A stretch of 64,000 bases of DNA, taken from an uncultured Clostridia bacterium. Lineage in GTDB: Bacteria; Bacillota; Clostridia; Lachnospirales; Anaerotignaceae. Both the position numbers and the translations under genes were made by a program. The notes beneath the pieces are model-generated. The model worked only from the letters and a program-made list of their open reading frames with translations, was not told where the DNA came from and did not search any database. The stretch is from contig CALWGF010000003.1 in assembly GCA_944379995.1 (NCBI GenBank), forward strand, positions 124,001 through 188,000. The letters run 5' to 3'. Below, one piece after another: positions 28,260 to 36,167 of this stretch; position 1 is the first letter of the stretch; each line of letters opens with the position of its first letter.

Positions 28260-29339
28260 CTATTTACTACCTCCCTTTAATTTATTATTAAAATATTCAT
28301 TATTAAATTTTACAGCATTAGAATTACTTTTCACTTCACCAGCTTTTTTATTATATTCAAAAGCTTCTTCAACTTTTCCAATCTTATCTAAACATACACA
28401 CAACTGAATATATGGTATATAATCATAATAATCAGGTTGTATAAATCCACCTTTATCATAGTCTTTTTCGCAGTTTAATGCATTTTTATACCAAAATATA
28501 GATTGAATAAAATTATTTTTATCCATAAAGTAACTTGCTATATGACAGCATACATCAGCTCTTGGAGTATCAATACTATTTGCTTTAATCATATTTTTAA
28601 AATACTTACTATTATTTCCCATACTTTTATAAGAAAAGGCAATTATTTTATATGCATCTATTTTATTTTCTATCCAACCGTCTTTTTGTTTTATAAATTT
28701 TTTAAGCAAATTAATTGCATCTTTATATCTACTATGATAAAAAAGCTCTCTACCATAATAATACATTTCTCTAGGATTAAAGTTTTCTCTGTTTTTTTCC
28801 ATATTTTCATATATTTTTAAGTTTCTATCACTATATTGTAAATTTATTTTTCTGTGTTCAATAGTTATATCCATATATTCTATATTTCCAAATGGCACTA
28901 TTGCTTCATGTACTTTACCTTCCCAAAATGCTTCTTTACATTTTTTTATAATTCTTTCTCTATAATACCAAAATGTTGTATTATTATTTTCATCAAAATC
29001 AATGGCATATTTAAGCATATATACATCTACACCATTATTTTTTTCTTTAAGTTCTTTTATTTTTTCAACATTTTCTTTAGTAACTATATCATCTGCATCA
29101 AGCCACATATAATAATCCATTGTAGCTTTTGAAAATGCAAAATTTCGAGCTTTTGAAAAATCATCACACCATATAAAATCATAAACTTTATCAGTATAAA
29201 TATTTGCTATTTCTTTTGTTCTATCACTAGAACCTGTATCTACTATAATTATTTCATCAACGGCATTTTTAATGCTTTCTAAGCATCTTCCAAGAGTATC
29301 TTCTTCATTTTTCACTATCATGCAAAGGCTTATTTTCAT
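28260..29339 (-). CDS. GT2-family glycosyltransferase with TPR-like C-terminus
   Basis: A 359-residue enzyme. The GT-A domain occupies about 1-200: SLCMIVKNEEDTLGRCLESI, IIIVDTGSSDRT, and the metal motif LDADD (about 90-94). The C-terminal half is helical and repeat-like (DAINLLKKF, ADVCCHIASYFMDKNNFIQS), as in TPR-containing GT2 enzymes that modify proteins. AAGGAGG precedes the ATG. The stop codon directly abuts the start codon of the collagen-like gene, so it probably adds sugar to the Thr-rich triplets of that protein. This acceptor is inferred from linkage. Confidence 0.85.
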   Translation of the reverse strand: MKISLCMIVKNEEDTLGRCLESIKNAVDEIIIVDTGSSDRTKEIANIYTDKVYDFIWCDDFSKARNFAFSKATMDYYMWLDADDIVTKENVEKIKELKEKNNGVDVYMLKYAIDFDENNNTTFWYYRERIIKKCKEAFWEGKVHEAIVPFGNIEYMDITIEHRKINLQYSDRNLKIYENMEKNRENFNPREMYYYGRELFYHSRYKDAINLLKKFIKQKDGWIENKIDAYKIIAFSYKSMGNNSKYFKNMIKANSIDTPRADVCCHIASYFMDKNNFIQSIFWYKNALNCEKDYDKGGFIQPDYYDYIPYIQLCVCLDKIGKVEEAFEYNKKAGEVKSNSNAVKFNNEYFNNKLKGGSK

Positions 29340-29374
29340 ATGTTTATAAACCTCCTTATGGGAAATCCCTTATA

Positions 29375-29404
29375 TATTTTATGTATAATATATAATTATG
29401 TTAC
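29375..29404 (-). promoter_or_regulatory. Possible sigma-K-type mother-cell promoter
   Basis: Reading leftward, an AC pair within GTAAC (29400-29404) lies 16 bp before CATAAAATA (29375-29383). This fits the AC-N15/16-CATANNNTA pattern of sigma-K, but such short motifs are common in AT-rich DNA. Confidence 0.35.
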
Positions 29405-29416
29405 AAATTTATATAA

Positions 29417-29455
29417 GCAATAAAAAAACATCTGAATTAAAATTCAGATGTTTTT
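29417..29455 (-). terminator. Original V-ATPase operon terminator, now displaced
   Basis: A 15-bp stem (AACATCTGAATT against AATTCAGATGTT) spans 29424-29455, with a leftward run of seven T. It follows the stranded original 3' end of ntpD, so it was the operon terminator before the element inserted. Confidence 0.85.
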
Positions 29456-29463
29456 CATTTATT

Positions 29464-29547
29464 TTATACAACAGATTTATTTTGAATTTCTTCGTTTTGT
29501 TTACGTCTTTCCTCAATAGCTTTTTGAGCTATCATGTCTTTGACTTT
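29464..29547 (-). pseudogene. Stranded original 3' end of ntpD
   Basis: On the minus strand this reads the shared residues VKDMIAQKAIEERRK, then QNEEIQNKSVV and a stop codon. The shared part is identical to the ntpD copy at 39297-39343. The rest of ntpD is missing because the mobile element separates it. The ending therefore represents the pre-insertion C-terminus. Confidence 0.85.
29501..29547 (-). repeat. Left attachment site, 47-bp core
   Basis: This copy matches 39297-39343 without mismatch and encodes part of the ntpD C-terminus. It joins the stranded ntpD tail to the integrase side of the element. Confidence 0.88.
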
Positions 29548-29719
29548 TATGGAAATCCATTTTCTTATATCCCAAAACCCCTTATTTTATACAATTTAAT
29601 CTATTTTAGTTTTATTAAAATCTTATTTAGAACTATTATGTTTTATTCTATTCTTGGTACATTCTAGGTACTTTTGGATATTATTTTAAATCTAACTTTT
29701 AAATGTTTTAACATTTTAT

Positions 29720-30886
29720 TTATGCTAATAAATTATCTATTTCTTCCAATTTATCTAATTCTTTTAATTTTTTATTAGATATAACATGAACATATGTATC
29801 GTATGTTGTTTTTACATTTTTATGTCCTAATTGCTGACTAATTATTTTTATATCTATATCTTTTTCAAAGCATCTTGTTGCATAAGTATGTCTTAATGAG
29901 TGCATAGTTCCTTCTTTAATACCAGCTTTATTTTTTATTCTGTTAAACATAACTTGAATATTTCTTAATTGTAATATTGTTCCAACACTTGTAGGGAATA
30001 CTAAATTATCATCAGTCCATATTTCCCCAGCTTCTTCACACTCTTTAATTTGTTTTTCCTTATGCTGTTTTAAGTTCTCTATTAACATTGATGTTATATA
30101 TATCTTTCTTATACTGCTTTTAGTCTTACAATAATCTTGTACCTGTAATTCTGTTTTTTTATCTGAATAATAATTATGTATTAATATAGCTTTTTTGTTT
30201 ATATCTATGTATCTATCATCAAAGTTAATATCTTTCCAAGTTAAGGCTGGGAGTTCCCCCAGCCTTGCACCAGTATATAAATAGCATATAAACAATATTC
30301 TGTATTGCTCTCCTTCTAGTGCATCTATAAATCTTTTCTGCTCCTCAACTGTAAACACATATCTCTTTTTTGTGTTATCAGCTGGAAACACTACATCTTC
30401 ACAAGGGTTATTTTTTATCATTTTATTTTTTACAGCCTGTTTCATTGCTCCATTAAGTACATTATAAACCTTTATAACCAATGAAATGCTGTTTTCACCA
30501 TTTTTATATGTATCATCTATAAGTTTCTGTACTTCTCCACTTTTTAATTTGTTTATTTTTATTCCACCAAGCCTTGGAGATATGTGTAGTCTTATAGCAT
30601 TGTTGTATCCTGTTTTTGTTGTTGGTCTTAATTTATTTTTATATCTTTCCATCCATATATTGCACCATTTTAATACTGTTATTTCTCCATTTTCTATGTT
30701 TATACCCATATTTAAAGAGATTTTTAAATCTTCTAATCTTTGTAGAGCTTCTTTTTGGGTATCAGCATACATATATTTATACTTAGGTCTGCCATCTGCT
30801 CCAATACCTATTTTTAAGGAAGCCATCCATTTTCCATTTTTTCTTTTTGTTATACTACCCTCATTATTAGCTCGTCTTTTACCCAT
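29720..30886 (-). CDS. int: Tyrosine site-specific integrase
   Basis: A 388-residue integrase of the Tn916/phage type. It has an N-terminal AP2-like arm-binding domain (about 1-55; SITKRKNGKWMASLKIG), a SAM-like core-binding domain (about 65-150), and the catalytic domain (about 170-375). Catalytic residues are visible as ARLGEL (Arg), HSLRH (His and Arg), LGHKN (His) and DTYVHV (Tyr, about 365). It lies 170 bp from the left attachment site and is the likely agent of insertion into ntpD. GAAGG precedes the ATG, 20 bp after the excisionase-like gene. Confidence 0.92.
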   Translation of the reverse strand: MGKRRANNEGSITKRKNGKWMASLKIGIGADGRPKYKYMYADTQKEALQRLEDLKISLNMGINIENGEITVLKWCNIWMERYKNKLRPTTKTGYNNAIRLHISPRLGGIKINKLKSGEVQKLIDDTYKNGENSISLVIKVYNVLNGAMKQAVKNKMIKNNPCEDVVFPADNTKKRYVFTVEEQKRFIDALEGEQYRILFICYLYTGARLGELPALTWKDINFDDRYIDINKKAILIHNYYSDKKTELQVQDYCKTKSSIRKIYITSMLIENLKQHKEKQIKECEEAGEIWTDDNLVFPTSVGTILQLRNIQVMFNRIKNKAGIKEGTMHSLRHTYATRCFEKDIDIKIISQQLGHKNVKTTYDTYVHVISNKKLKELDKLEEIDNLLA

Positions 30887-30906
30887 AAACTATTACCTTC
30901 TTTCAA

Positions 30907-31146
30907 TTAAGCTGGTTGCTGTTCTTCAAACCATTTTTTAAAACTTTCTTTGTTTATTCTTATCAGCTTTCCAACTTTCTTAGCTGGAAACCCTTCACTT
31001 TTACATAGTGCATAGGCATTACTTTTTGAAATGTTCATAATTTCTTTTATATCCATAGGTGTTAATACTAAAGGCAATTCATCAAAACTTTTATACATAT
31101 TTTTATCCATATTTTTATTCATATTTTTATTCATATTTTTATCCAT
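30907..31146 (-). CDS. xis: Excisionase-like HTH protein
   Basis: A 79-residue DNA-binding protein with a MerR/excisionase-type helix-turn-helix (about 26-75; LTPMDIKEIMNISKSNAYALCK, then GKLIRINKESFKKWFEE). This matches the helix-turn-helix excisionase family found next to integrases. The first 18 residues are four tandem MxKN tetrapeptides, encoded by a 12-bp DNA repeat that may vary in copy number. GGGAGG precedes the first ATG. It would bias the integrase toward excision and may repress the int promoter. Confidence 0.85.
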   Translation of the reverse strand: MDKNMNKNMNKNMDKNMYKSFDELPLVLTPMDIKEIMNISKSNAYALCKSEGFPAKKVGKLIRINKESFKKWFEEQQPA

Positions 31147-31173
31147 ATTTTTATCCTCCCTATTTCAACTGCC

Positions 31174-31202
31174 CTAAGTTGGGTGATAATACCGCAACTT
31201 AG
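31174..31202. promoter_or_regulatory. Inverted repeat between methylase and excisionase genes
   Basis: CTAAGTTG (31174-31181) and CAACTTAG (31195-31202) form a perfect 8-bp inverted repeat with a 13-nt loop. There is no T-run, so it is more likely an operator or arm-type binding site than a terminator. Confidence 0.45.
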
Positions 31203-31219
31203 AGCATAATTCAACATTT

Positions 31220-32098
31220 TTACATATTCTTTGTACCTTTATTTATTTTGTATTTAGCAAATGGTGGTAAATCATAATTAATCCATACCCATTCTTTTGC
31301 TATATCTCTTTTTTTCTTTGTTATCTGACAGGATTTAGGTATTTCACCCAAAAGATACCTATTCCAGCCACTATGTAGTAAGTTTTTATCATATAAGTCA
31401 TCTTCACTATTTTCTGACTTATAGCCACACAATATTATTTTGCACTTACAATCTCTTATAGTGTCAAGCATCCTTTGATGTTCTTCAGTACTCATTTCAC
31501 AGTTATACACCTCCTTTGCTCCTCTAAGTTCTTTTACATATGGCACATCAAGCAGTATTAGTGTATCTTTCTCATTTCTGTGTTCATCAACTAAATCTAT
31601 ACAGTTTTTATTTGTTACCTCAACACCTTCAAGCCTTTTTTGTACATATTCAACTCTACTTGCAATCCTTTTTGTATAGGCTTCTTGATTATCACTGCTT
31701 CTCCAGCTTTTACCTGTTGCATTAAATGACTGAGTAAGCAAGATATAACTCATTACTGCCATATCCATTTCACTTATGTTTTCAAATTTATTTTTCTTAG
31801 CCTCTAAAGCCTTATTAAACACATCTCTGCTGTATTCTATTTTAAGAAGCCTTTTAACAAGTTCTCGTCCTTTTTCTTTGTCTGCCATAAGTTTAAGAAG
31901 ATTGTAAATTTCAACACTTAGGTCATTTAAAATCTCTTTACCATACTTAGGTTTATTAATCGTCCAAACTGCTGAGCCTGCACAAGCCTCTATTGTTGTA
32001 TTTATATTTATTGGCTTTAGGCTGTAAAGTTGTCTAAGAAGACGTTTTTTAGAGCCATAATAACTGTAGAAAATTACTGGTTTATCTGTATCTTTCAT
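31220..32098 (-). CDS. D12-class DNA adenine methyltransferase with altered DPPY motif
   Basis: A 292-residue N6-adenine methylase-like protein. The SAM-binding FxGxK-type motif is seen as FYSYYGSKKRLLRQL (about 10-24), with the following IEACAGSAVW. The catalytic DPPY motif is replaced by DVPY in LILLDVPYV (about 183). Part of the helical target-recognition region is present (NATGKSWRSSDNQEAYTKR). The change of the first Pro could weaken or alter catalysis. It sits in the mobile element with no restriction partner, so it may be an orphan methylase that protects the element or marks DNA. Confidence 0.82.
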   Translation of the reverse strand: MKDTDKPVIFYSYYGSKKRLLRQLYSLKPININTTIEACAGSAVWTINKPKYGKEILNDLSVEIYNLLKLMADKEKGRELVKRLLKIEYSRDVFNKALEAKKNKFENISEMDMAVMSYILLTQSFNATGKSWRSSDNQEAYTKRIASRVEYVQKRLEGVEVTNKNCIDLVDEHRNEKDTLILLDVPYVKELRGAKEVYNCEMSTEEHQRMLDTIRDCKCKIILCGYKSENSEDDLYDKNLLHSGWNRYLLGEIPKSCQITKKKRDIAKEWVWINYDLPPFAKYKINKGTKNM

Positions 32099-32116
32099 AT
32101 GTAAGTCCTCCTTATG

Positions 32117-32797
32117 TTATGCTATAGCTTTTAACTTTATAACTCTTTGTGTTTCTCTGTCATCTGTTCTCTCATTTTTTGGTATACGCTCAACACAAGT
32201 GTATCTTTTAATTTCAGTTTTGAGATATCCATTCTCATTAAGCATCTTCTTAATATTAAACCTGCTATATTCATCTGCAAAATCTAATACTATTTCATCA
32301 AACTTTTTAACTGGTATAGAATAGTATCCATCTTTATCTAATCTAAAATTTTCTTGCTTTACAATACAATAAATATAGCTTATAACTTCTTCCTTTGTTA
32401 GTTTTGTTTCTATTTCTTTCTTTTTAAAATTGTTATCCTTTTCAATCATTTTATTTGCAATTATGTCTAAATCTTCAAAATCAAGTTTAATGTCATAGTT
32501 TAATAAGAAGTTAAATGCATTAGATTTATTTACAACTTTTATTAAATCTTTCTTTGTTACTTCACCAGCATCAATTATATCTGAGCCATCATCAATTAAT
32601 ATCTGGTATGTAATTTTTTTAGTGTTTCTATCACATAACTTATTTACTAAAATTTTATAGTCCCTTTTTTCTTTATCATCATCACCACCTAAAATTACTG
32701 TCGCATTTTTTAATAAATGTGTTTTTCTATTATTTCTAATAATTTCATAAATTTCTTCATATTTCATTTTTTCTTGCTCCATTCTTTCTTGTTCCAT
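32117..32797 (-). CDS. Hypothetical protein of the mobile element
   Basis: A 226-residue acidic and Lys-rich protein that I do not recognise. The first residues repeat MEQE(R/K). The rest is charged, without membrane segments or signal peptide, so it is probably cytoplasmic. AGGAGG precedes the ATG. It lies 18 bp upstream of the methylase gene on the same strand, so the two are probably one transcript, preceded by a duplicated leader-like module. Confidence 0.65.
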   Translation of the reverse strand: MEQERMEQEKMKYEEIYEIIRNNRKTHLLKNATVILGGDDDKEKRDYKILVNKLCDRNTKKITYQILIDDGSDIIDAGEVTKKDLIKVVNKSNAFNFLLNYDIKLDFEDLDIIANKMIEKDNNFKKKEIETKLTKEEVISYIYCIVKQENFRLDKDGYYSIPVKKFDEIVLDFADEYSRFNIKKMLNENGYLKTEIKRYTCVERIPKNERTDDRETQRVIKLKAIA

Positions 32798-32886
32798 TTT
32801 TTATTCCTCCTGTTATAACTCAATTTGTACTGTTTTTAACGTTCATTCATAAACCTACATCTTGTTCCATAAGTCCAACTACTTTT

Positions 32887-32910
32887 TTAAGAATAGGTAT
32901 AAATACTCAT
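32887..32910 (-). CDS. Possible seven-codon leader peptide, copy 1
   Basis: ATG is preceded by TGAGGTGAGGG and encodes MSIYTYS followed by a stop. The ribosome site is stronger than that of many real genes here. It may be a leader peptide or the stub of a degraded gene. Confidence 0.3.
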   Translation of the reverse strand: MSIYTYS

Positions 32911-33187
32911 AACCCTCACCTCATTTTTTTAAGTATCTTATTTTTTTATTTTTATACTTACTAATATGCTATACCTTATTTCAAACCTATTAGTCTTTTT
33001 TGGACTGTGCAGATTTTCACAATTACCTCTTTTACTGTTCAACAGCCATTTAGTAATTAAATACAAAGCAATTATTTAAAGCTCTCTTTCACTTTTACTG
33101 ACCATAAGTAATATTGGTGTATTTTTTTAAATTTCAACGTTAAACTTTGTAAATAGTGTCCATTTTTCAAGATTACTTCTACTTTTT

Positions 33188-33211
33188 TTAAGAATAGATA
33201 TAAATACTCAT
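33188..33211 (-). CDS. Possible seven-codon leader peptide, copy 2
   Basis: This copy encodes MSIYIYS behind the same GAGGTGAGGG site. One residue differs from copy 1, while the ribosome site and stop are kept. Confidence 0.3.
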   Translation of the reverse strand: MSIYIYS

Positions 33212-33970
33212 AACCCTCACCTCACTTTTTGAAGTATATATTTTTTTTAATTTTTATACTTATAATATGTTTAAGTCTTTAACAAGAAAGGGTAGGTATT
33301 TTTATAAGTCCAACACAGTTTTGAATGTATACACATTTTCATCAATGTTCACTAACTTTTTTTGTAATGCTCATCACCATTTTTAATGTGTAAAAATACA
33401 TAATTGATTTTTTACCGCTCAAACAGTCATTTGGTAGTTAAATACAATAAGTTAATTTAATGCTGTTTTTTATATATGCTTCAATTAGTTATATTGGTGT
33501 GTATTTTTTAAAATAGAAGTCTATATTTATGCATACATACGAATTTACAGCATTGCTTCAGTAGTAACGGCTTATAAGTATTTTGGTATATGATTTTTTA
33601 TCTGTATAATGGTTTAAGCAAAGTTTTTTATGTCTTTATACTCTTTAATAAAGTTCAAGCATAAATTTAAGCTGTTAATTTTTTTCAGATGTTCTTAAAA
33701 TTAAAAAATGCTGATACCCCATATAGGAGCTTTTTTATTTTTTCTACTTGCTAACATAAAGCCATAAACTTTTTTATACATATCAATTTTTAAAAATAAA
33801 TAACTTATTTGAAAAGCCTTAAATTATTTATACTTGTACTGATACTGTTTAAAAAATTTTTTATATAAATAAAAAAAAATTTATATCTTAATTAAAGCTG
33901 TCACTTTTAATTACTTGTCATAAAAATGTTCTTAAAAAATCCAATAAACTTAAATATTTAAAAAAGAGCA

Positions 33971-34000
33971 AAAAAATAAAGGCTGTAAATTTACAGCCCT
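33971..34000 (-). terminator. Terminator after the 59-residue gene
   Basis: GGCTGTAAATTTACAGCC (33981-33998) is a perfect palindrome followed leftward by a T-rich run. Confidence 0.75.
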
Positions 34001-34034
34001 TATATTTGAGTTTCTACCTATTATAATGTAGTAA

Positions 34035-34214
34035 TTATAACTCTACTTCTTTTATTAAATTCCCCATAGCCTCATTCATAACTGATATAGCATCTTTAAA
34101 ATACTCTATGCTCTTTGCATCTCCGTCAGCATAAATACTAAAACTACCGTCTGTATTTACTTTTCCTGTTTCTTCATCATAAATCTTAATTTGTGTTTTG
34201 AACTGTACTGTCAT
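34035..34214 (-). CDS. Small hypothetical protein of the mobile element
   Basis: A 59-residue protein beginning MTVQFKTQIKIYDEE and ending NLIKEVEL. AAGGAAGGTGG precedes the ATG and a clear terminator follows, which supports a real gene. It is soluble and mixed in charge, with a beta-rich first half and a helical second half. I do not recognise a family. It stands alone in 1.9 kb of otherwise non-coding element DNA. Confidence 0.65.
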   Translation of the reverse strand: MTVQFKTQIKIYDEETGKVNTDGSFSIYADGDAKSIEYFKDAISVMNEAMGNLIKEVEL

Positions 34215-34549
34215 AGAACCACCTTCCTTATATTATTTTACTTTTATATACAAGTTAAGTAGCTTTTGAAGTACAATATTTATATTTTTATTGTTCAACA
34301 GAATAACTTTATAAGTATTAGTTTTAAAGTACACATCAAAAAATACTACTGTATAGATGTTTTTTCAAATGTATACTAAGTTATTTTTATCTCTTTATAA
34401 ATTTATCACACCACTATTTTTTCATAAAATTTTTTAATATGTTCGTCTGAATGTATATCAATTTTTTTAGTAATGTATGAGTTTTTTTCAGAAGCAATAG
34501 ATGAATTTTTTAATCTTAAATTCATAAAATAATACTATTTTTACCCTTA

Positions 34550-34585
34550 TACAAAAAAATAACCCACACTTTCGTGTGAGTTATT
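34550..34585 (-). terminator. Hairpin with leftward T-run
   Basis: AATAACCCACAC (34558-34569) pairs with GTGTGAGTTATT (34574-34585) apart from one mismatch, followed leftward by seven T. Its stem sequence resembles the hairpin at 34855-34882. Confidence 0.7.
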
Positions 34586-34745
34586 TACTCAAACTATCCT
34601 TTAGGTATAGTAATTGTTATAGCAAGTATTTTAACTATGCTTATACTTGCTATTAACAACCCTTTGTATTTTGCTATTGCTTTAATAGCAATACTAAAAT
34701 ATGTAAAATAAATAGATAGGAGTCTTAAAGGCTCCTATCTTTATT
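34558..34745 (+). ncRNA. Candidate structured RNA or type I toxin locus
   Basis: Four hairpins follow within 190 bp: 34558-34585, ATAGCAAGTA/TACTTGCTAT (34619-34653), TATTGCT/AGCAATA (about 34675-34693), and AGATAGGAG/CTCCTATCT (34714-34740), the last followed by a T-containing stretch. The plus strand also has a 24-codon hydrophobic ORF from about 34637 (MLILAINNPLYFAIALIA and a Lys-containing end). No good ribosome site is seen, so a peptide is unproven. Confidence 0.35.
34714..34745 (+). terminator. Probable rightward terminator
   Basis: AGATAGGAG (34714-34722) pairs perfectly with CTCCTATCT (34732-34740), followed by TTATTAG. The T-run is weak. Confidence 0.5.
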
Positions 34746-34854
34746 AGATTTAAAATAGACTCTAATAAACTTAGCAATCTTTAATCTCTTAATCTCTATA
34801 CTTATTATTCTTTTTAATGCTTGTTTTAAAGTTGTTTTTATTTATTTTATATAT

Positions 34855-34882
34855 AATAACCCACAAGTTAATGTGGGTTATT
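34855..34882 (-). terminator. Terminator after the S-layer-homology gene
   Basis: AATAACCCACA and TGTGGGTTATT form a perfect 11-bp stem about 40 bp past the stop codon of the leftward gene. Confidence 0.75.
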
Positions 34883-34892
34883 AAAATTAGTG

Positions 34893-34921
34893 TTGACATT
34901 TTAAATAATCTTTGATATAAT
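34893..34921 (+). promoter_or_regulatory. Perfect consensus promoter, antisense to the S-layer gene
   Basis: TTGACA (34893-34898), exactly 17 bp, then TATAAT (34916-34921). It points rightward and ends two bases before the last codon of the opposing gene, so any RNA would be antisense to it. Confidence 0.7.
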
Positions 34922-34922
34922 A

Positions 34923-36131
34923 TTACCAAGTTGTTTTAGGTGTCCAAACACCATTTGCATATATAAAATGTGCATTATCGTTTGTCTGCCAAGTGCTTCC
35001 ATCTGCATCTAAAATATTTCCATTAATATCTGCCATTGTCATCTCTTCAGGATTAGGATATTCTGCATTTAGCTTACTTCCTACTACACCATAGATTCTG
35101 TTCCATTCCTGTGTCCAATATGTGTAACCACCGTGATTTTCATATTTACCAGATACATCTTTATAATCATCTGTATATGGAGATGTTGTAGGTCCAGCTG
35201 TTGAACCTTCACCAATTACTTTACCATTAGGATATGTGAGTCCACTCCAGATACCCCCTGTCTGACCCTGACCAAAACCAAGAACACCTGTTTCTGGGTC
35301 ACGTGTAATTACTTTTCCATCTGGTCCAATTAAACCTTCAGCAGGACAATTCCAGTAAACACCTACATTTGAACCATCTGGTAATGCCTCATATTGTAAA
35401 CCTTGTGTTGGTGTTGGAGTTTCTGGTTGTACCGCATTATCTACTCTTGCTGTATATTCAAATAATCTATTGATAATTGCACAAGTTTCTGCTCTTGTTG
35501 TTATTCCTTTTGGATTATATCCTGTTCCTGTACCAGCTAATAAACCTAAAGCATATGCTGTTACTATATCATCTCTGTATGCTGAGTCTGCTTGGTTAAG
35601 GTCTGATATTTTGCTTGAGTCAAATTCAGCTGTTACATCTTTATTTCTAATGTTCTTTTCTGAATTAACTAATATCATAGCCATTTTTTCTCTTGTTAAT
35701 TCCTTATTTCCTTCATTTCTCATACTTTCAGGTATAATACCAAGTTCTATTGCCTTGTCCATTACACCATCTGTCCAGTCAGTAGTTTGTTCAAATGAGT
35801 TTCCAGAAACTCTTAAAATTATACTTAAAAGTTCTGCTGTTTTAATACTTCTGTCAGCCTCAAATCTATAAATGTTTGAACCATAAGGCACACCAGATAT
35901 TCCACCTTTATTTACAAGTGTTTCAATTTGTGTTTTTGCCCAATGATTTTGCAATAAACCATAACCATAGTTTGTGTTATAATCTGCAAAAGATGTTATC
36001 TGAAATGAAGTATTGCCAGTTGTTGAATTTGTAACTGTTAAACTATCATATTCATTAGCAAAAGCTATACTGCTTGTTGCTATACTGGTAAGAAGTACCC
36101 CTGCTATAAGCTTGTTACTAAATCTCTTCAT
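34923..36131 (-). CDS. Secreted S-layer-homology (SLH) domain protein
   Basis: A 402-residue exported protein. A signal peptide covers about 1-25 (cleavage near AFA). Three SLH-type repeats lie at about 54-110, 114-165 and 170-227 (NHWAKTQIETLV, TREKMAMILV, YRDDIVTAYALGLLAG, TTRAETCAIINRLF), which would hold the protein to pyruvylated wall polymer. The last 165 residues are Gly-, Trp- and Tyr-rich without a family I know. The ATG has a good promoter upstream, and a rightward promoter opposes the gene from its 3' end. It is unusual cargo for such an element and could change the surface of the host cell. Confidence 0.85.
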   Translation of the reverse strand: MKRFSNKLIAGVLLTSIATSSIAFANEYDSLTVTNSTTGNTSFQITSFADYNTNYGYGLLQNHWAKTQIETLVNKGGISGVPYGSNIYRFEADRSIKTAELLSIILRVSGNSFEQTTDWTDGVMDKAIELGIIPESMRNEGNKELTREKMAMILVNSEKNIRNKDVTAEFDSSKISDLNQADSAYRDDIVTAYALGLLAGTGTGYNPKGITTRAETCAIINRLFEYTARVDNAVQPETPTPTQGLQYEALPDGSNVGVYWNCPAEGLIGPDGKVITRDPETGVLGFGQGQTGGIWSGLTYPNGKVIGEGSTAGPTTSPYTDDYKDVSGKYENHGGYTYWTQEWNRIYGVVGSKLNAEYPNPEEMTMADINGNILDADGSTWQTNDNAHFIYANGVWTPKTTW

Positions 36132-36167
36132 TATTTTTCACCCCTATAAATCAATTTCATTACTGAT

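Larger units (their letters stand above)
32881..33505 (-). repeat. Two diverged copies of a leader-like module
   Basis: Segments near 32881-32936 and 33181-33236 are almost identical. Further matching blocks occur at about 33040-33062 and 33421-33443, and at 33107-33128 and 33487-33510. Read leftward, each copy contains TTGTATTTAA, a short hairpin (AAGTAT/ATACTT), the strong ribosome site GAGGTGA and a seven-codon ORF. Copies are 300-380 bp apart. Confidence 0.6.
32818..34034 (-). other. 1.2-kb non-coding region with a duplicated leader module
   Basis: No ORF of normal size is visible on either strand. The part at 32881-33505 holds two diverged copies of one module, described separately. From about 33510 to 33960 the DNA is AT-rich and I see no further gene or clear structure. 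Confidence 0.6.
34215..34922. other. 0.7-kb intergenic region of the element with hairpins
   Basis: The first 330 bases show no gene. The right half contains three hairpins that could stop transcription, a candidate structured RNA and a strong rightward promoter, each listed separately. Confidence 0.6.

Noticed and set aside
27364..28291. Several long ORFs in other frames over the collagen-like gene
   Set aside because: They arise because the 9-bp-based Gly-X-Y repeat lacks stop codons in all frames. Only the minus-strand frame has a ribosome site and a sensible N- and C-terminus.
29398..29667. Rightward ORF across the left attachment site
   Set aside because: It reads through the displaced terminator and the antisense of the ntpD remnant and has no ribosome site.
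34618..34712. Hydrophobic 24-codon ORF as a confirmed gene
   Set aside because: It lacks a convincing ribosome site, so it is mentioned only as one reading of the hairpin cluster.
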